NCBI GenBank assembly: GCA_003249585.1
Contig: QKIM01000579.1
Location: 1-7,437, forward strand
Length of the DNA stretch: 7,437 bases
Reading direction: 5' to 3'
Source: Deltaproteobacteria bacterium
GTDB lineage: Bacteria > Myxococcota_A > Polyangia > HGW-17
Shown: positions 4,745 through 7,437 of the stretch, one piece after another
How the letters are laid out: each line of letters opens with the position of its first letter
How positions within the stretch are numbered: position 1 is the first letter of the stretch
Translations under genes and position numbers: made by a program
Notes under the pieces: generated by a model
Seen by the model: the letters and a program-made list of their open reading frames with translations, nothing else
Databases searched by the model: none
What the model was told of the DNA's origin: nothing

Positions 4745-5703
4745 TACGCTTCCTTCTTGGCTTTCTCGCTCTGGGCGACGAAGATCGACTCCAGCGAGCG
4801 GCGGTGGCGTTTCAGTTCCAGGATGGGCAGCTCCGCGTCGAGGAAGGCGCGCAGCACCGTAGCGGTGTCGGCGTCGGCGGAGATGATGACCCGACCCCCT
4901 GTCATGGAACGCACCCACTCGAGCGCAAGGGTGTCCGCGATGGCGCCGATGCGCTCCGGATCCCCGCCGACCTCCAGCTCGGCGCCGTTCGTGCCCATGT
5001 CCAGAAGGCTCTCCACGGAGCCGATCTCCCGCAGCCTGCCCCGCGCGAGGATGGCGACGCGGTCACAGATCTCCTCGACATCCGAGAGGATGTGGGAAGA
5101 GAAGAGGACGGTCTTGCCACGGGCCTTGAGCCCCAGGATGATCTCCCGCAGCTCCCGACGGCCGATGGGATCCAGGCCCGACAGGGGCTCGTCCATGATG
5201 ACCAGATCCGGATCGTTGATCAGCGCCTGGGCCAGCCCGGCCCGCTGCAGCATTCCCTTGGAGTATTTCCGCATGGGAAGATCGGCGGCGTGCGCGATGC
5301 CCAGCTGGTCGAAGAGGCCGTTGATGCGCTTCTCGAGCGCGGGGCCCCGCAGACTGAAGATGCCACCAGCCATGCGCAGGAATTCCCGGGCCGTGAGGTA
5401 GTCGTAGAACCAGGGGTTCTCCGGGAGGAACCCGATGCGGGCCCTCGCCTTCACCTCGGCGGAGGGGTGTCCGAAGATCTTCACCTCGCCCTTGTCGGGA
5501 AAGATGAGGCCCGTGATCATCTTGAGGGTGGTGGTCTTGCCGGCGCCGTTGGGACCGAGGAGTCCGAAGATCTCCCCCTCCTCCAGGGAGAAACTGAGCC
5601 CGCCCACGGCGGTGACCTTTTTGGACTGCAGGAATCCGGTCCGAAAGGACTTCACGAGGTCACGGATCTCCAGCGGGCTTTGGGCCGGTTTGGCGGTCTT
5701 CAT
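4744..5703 (-). CDS. ABC transporter ATP-binding protein (ABC-2/CcmA-like)
   Basis: Three hundred and nineteen residues from ATG at 5703, which overlaps the urocanase stop by 4 nt (ATGA). CAGGAG lies 11 nt upstream, so coupling probably helps initiation. All nucleotide-binding motifs are present: Walker A GPNGAGKT (50-57), Q-loop region FLPENPWFY (92-100) with Glu in place of Gln, signature YSKGMLQR (147-154), Walker B LVIMDEP (167-173), D-loop SGLD (175-178) and H-loop SSH (202-204). The variant signature YSKGM is usual for this exporter class. Residues about 225-319 form the C-terminal extension seen in drug, sodium and gliding-type ATPases. It powers the adjacent permease at the inner face of the membrane. 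Confidence 0.95.
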   Translation of the reverse strand: MKTAKPAQSPLEIRDLVKSFRTGFLQSKKVTAVGGLSFSLEEGEIFGLLGPNGAGKTTTLKMITGLIFPDKGEVKIFGHPSAEVKARARIGFLPENPWFYDYLTAREFLRMAGGIFSLRGPALEKRINGLFDQLGIAHAADLPMRKYSKGMLQRAGLAQALINDPDLVIMDEPLSGLDPIGRRELREIILGLKARGKTVLFSSHILSDVEEICDRVAILARGRLREIGSVESLLDMGTNGAELEVGGDPERIGAIADTLALEWVRSMTGGRVIISADADTATVLRAFLDAELPILELKRHRRSLESIFVAQSEKAKKEA

Positions 5704-7437
5704 GGCGTGGGCAGCTCCTGGAAGAGGTCGTCGGTGATGAGATCCGGCGCGACCTCGCTGGGCACGGTCACCTGCATCGCCTTGTGGCTCTCGGTGGTGC
5801 GGCGGATGGTGAAGAGGGCGTTGGGGTTGCCCGCCCAGGCGCGGCGCGCGATGCCGTTGTTGACGTCGAAGAAGAGCATGCTCTGAAGGGCAGCGGCGCT
5901 GCGTTCGGAGCCGTCGAGCACGAGGCCGAAGCCGCCGTTGATGACCTCGCCCCAGCCCACGCCCCCGCCGTTGTGGATGGAGACCCAGGTGGCCCCGCGC
6001 ATGGCGTCGCCGATGACGTTGTGGATGGCCATGTCGGCGGTGAAGCGGGAGCCGTCGCGGATGTTGGCCGTCTCCCGGTAGGGGGAGTCGGTCCCCGAGA
6101 CGTCGTGGTGGTCGCGCCCGAGCACCACCGGGGCCGAGATGCGCCCCTGGGCGATGGCCTCGTTGAAGGCCCGGGCGATGGCCATGCGTCCCTCGGCGTC
6201 GGCGTAGAGGATACGCGCCTGGGAACCCACCACCATGGCGTTGGGGCCCGCCTCGCGGATCCACTGGATATTGTCGTGGATCTGACGGGAGATCCGCTCG
6301 GGCACTGTCTCGGCCTGGGCCGTGAGGACCTCCCGCGCGATCTCGTCGGTGCGGGCGAGGTCCCCGGGATCCCCCGAGGTGCAGACCCATCGGAAGGGGC
6401 CGAAGCCGTAATCGAAGCACAGGGGACCCATGATGTCCTCGACGTAGCTCGGGTACAGGAAGGAGCCGTCTTCCCTGGTGATGGCGGCGCCGGCGCGGCT
6501 GCTCTCCAGCAGGAAGGCGTTGCCGTAGTCCCAGAAGCGGGTGCCCCGGGCGGCGTGGCCGTTGATGGCCTCGACCTGGCGGACCAGCGAGCGGCGCACG
6601 TGCTCCTTGAAGGACTCGGGTTCCTCGACCATCATGCGGTTGGCCTCCTCGCAGGAGAGGCCCGCCGGGTAGTAGCCCCCGCTGAAGGGGAGGTGCAGGG
6701 AGGTCTGGTCCGAGCCGAGATCCACGTGGACATCGTTGGCCAGCAGATACTCCCACAGGTCGACCACGTTACCCAGATAAGCGATGGCCAGGGGCCTTCC
6801 CGCCGCCTGGGCCTCCCGGGCCCGGGCGACGACCTCGGCGAGATCCTCGGAGATCTCATCGACCCAGCCCTGGGCGTGGCGCTTGCGGGCCGCATCGGGG
6901 TTGACCTCGGCGATGATCCCGACCCCGCCGGCGATGACCACGGCCTTCCCCTGGGCGCCGCTCATGCCGCCGAGCCCCGAGGTGATGTAGAGCTTGCCGC
7001 GCAGATCCGCGTCGGTGCCGAGGTAGAGGCGTCCCGCGTTGAGCAGGGTGATGGTGGTCCCGTGGACGATGCCCTGGGGGCCGATGTACATGAAGCTGCC
7101 CGCGGTCATCTGGCCGTAGGAGGTCACGCCCATGGCCGCGAAGCGCTCGTAGTCCTCGGTGCTGCTGTAATGGGGGATCATCATGCCGTTGGTGACCACC
7201 ACCCGCGGTGAGGCCGGGCTGGAGGGGAAGAGGCCCAGCGGATGCCCGGAGTAGAGCACCAGGGTCTGGTTCTCCTCCATCTCCGAGAGGTACTTCATGG
7301 TGAGCAGATACTGCGCCCAGTTCTGGAAGACGGCCCCGTTGCCCCCGTAGGTGATGAGCTCATGGGGATGCTGGGCCACGGCGGGGTCCAGGTTGTTGGA
7401 GATCATCAGCATGATGGCGGCCGCCTGCCGGCTGCGG
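5700..7437 (-). CDS. hutU: Urocanate hydratase, long (animal-like) form, N-terminus cut by window edge
   Basis: Urocanase converts urocanate to imidazolonepropionate, step two of histidine degradation, using tightly bound NAD+. The frame is open to the window edge (7436), so about the first hundred residues are missing; the Met at 7412 is internal. Counting from that Met, GGNG is at 23-26, YGQMTAGS at 99-106, GLGGMSGAQ at 147-155, DLGSDQTS at 231-238, GPFRWVCTSGDP at 338-349 with the conserved Cys344, RDHHDVSGTDSP at 433-444 and HNGGGVGWGEVINGG at 480-494. FPSS and YIGPQGIVHGT follow vertebrate UROC1 rather than the shorter Pseudomonas-type enzyme. All visible motifs are intact. No other hut gene is in the window. 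The stop overlaps the ABC ATPase start by 4 nt. Confidence 0.95.
   Translation of the reverse strand, partial: RSRQAAAIMLMISNNLDPAVAQHPHELITYGGNGAVFQNWAQYLLTMKYLSEMEENQTLVLYSGHPLGLFPSSPASPRVVVTNGMMIPHYSSTEDYERFAAMGVTSYGQMTAGSFMYIGPQGIVHGTTITLLNAGRLYLGTDADLRGKLYITSGLGGMSGAQGKAVVIAGGVGIIAEVNPDAARKRHAQGWVDEISEDLAEVVARAREAQAAGRPLAIAYLGNVVDLWEYLLANDVHVDLGSDQTSLHLPFSGGYYPAGLSCEEANRMMVEEPESFKEHVRRSLVRQVEAINGHAARGTRFWDYGNAFLLESSRAGAAITREDGSFLYPSYVEDIMGPLCFDYGFGPFRWVCTSGDPGDLARTDEIAREVLTAQAETVPERISRQIHDNIQWIREAGPNAMVVGSQARILYADAEGRMAIARAFNEAIAQGRISAPVVLGRDHHDVSGTDSPYRETANIRDGSRFTADMAIHNVIGDAMRGATWVSIHNGGGVGWGEVINGGFGLVLDGSERSAAALQSMLFFDVNNGIARRAWAGNPNALFTIRRTTESHKAMQVTVPSEVAPDLITDDLFQELPTP

Noticed and set aside
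4745..4918. N-terminal extension of the permease to position 4918
   Set aside because: The added residues are Arg/Pro-rich and overlap the ATPase gene; ATG at 4744 has a ribosome site and a normal family N-terminus.
4804..5886. Plus-strand open frame of 360 codons
   Set aside because: It lies opposite the ABC ATPase, whose motifs are complete, and its translation has no domain.
5704..6756. N-terminal extension of the ABC ATPase to position 6756
   Set aside because: The added part is an Arg/Pro/Gly-rich misframe of urocanase; the ATG at 5703 gives a normal ATPase and a 4-nt overlap.
5784..7211. Long open frame (475 codons) on the plus strand
   Set aside because: It is antisense to the urocanase gene and has a Gly/Val/Ala/Asp-rich composition typical of the opposite strand of a GC-rich gene.

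Overview
The window reads as bacterial chromosomal DNA, GC-rich except for the AT-richer stretch around 880-1130. The order rpmI-rplT-ihfA-merR-tRNA-Pro resembles the translation/IHF cluster of deltaproteobacteria-like lineages (Desulfobacterota, Myxococcota and relatives). That placement is an inference from synteny and family resemblance; the sequence alone does not fix the phylum. Clear Shine-Dalgarno sites and sigma-70-like -35/-10 boxes also fit a proteobacteria-like host.

Layout. (1) 1-842, minus strand: a tRNA-Leu(CAG) and, about 20 nt downstream, the N-terminal 246 residues of a polytopic GT-C-type glycosyltransferase that runs off the left edge. (2) 843-960: a divergent control region with two back-to-back promoters having perfect TTGACA -35 boxes. 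(3) 961-2667, plus strand: a 52-residue basic protein of unknown function, L35 (rpmI), L20 (rplT), then from its own promoter IHF alpha (ihfA), a MerR-type regulator and tRNA-Pro(GGG), closed by a strong intrinsic terminator. The last seven codons and the stop of the MerR gene lie inside the tRNA-Pro gene. infC, normally just before rpmI, and pheS/pheT, often just after rplT, are absent here. (4) 2668-2763: a short convergent gap rich in GC palindromes. (5) 2764-7437, minus strand: a tight five-gene block, in transcription order a long-form (animal-like) urocanase hutU cut by the right edge, an ABC ATPase, its ABC-2 permease, a small membrane protein of unknown function, and thymidine kinase tdk. 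The first four genes overlap by 4, 1 and 1 nt and tdk follows after 14 nt, so translational coupling and one transcript are likely.

How the genes work together. The plus-strand block makes ribosomal proteins, a nucleoid protein and a tRNA, a growth-linked set. In the minus-strand block, the ATPase, permease and small membrane protein probably form one membrane complex. Its pairing with a histidine-degradation enzyme and a nucleoside-salvage kinase has no obvious shared pathway. I see no CRISPR array, insertion sequence, phage gene or toxin-antitoxin pair. The less ordinary items are the small basic ORF in the infC position, the MerR/tRNA-Pro overlap, and the uncharacterised third membrane component of the ABC block.
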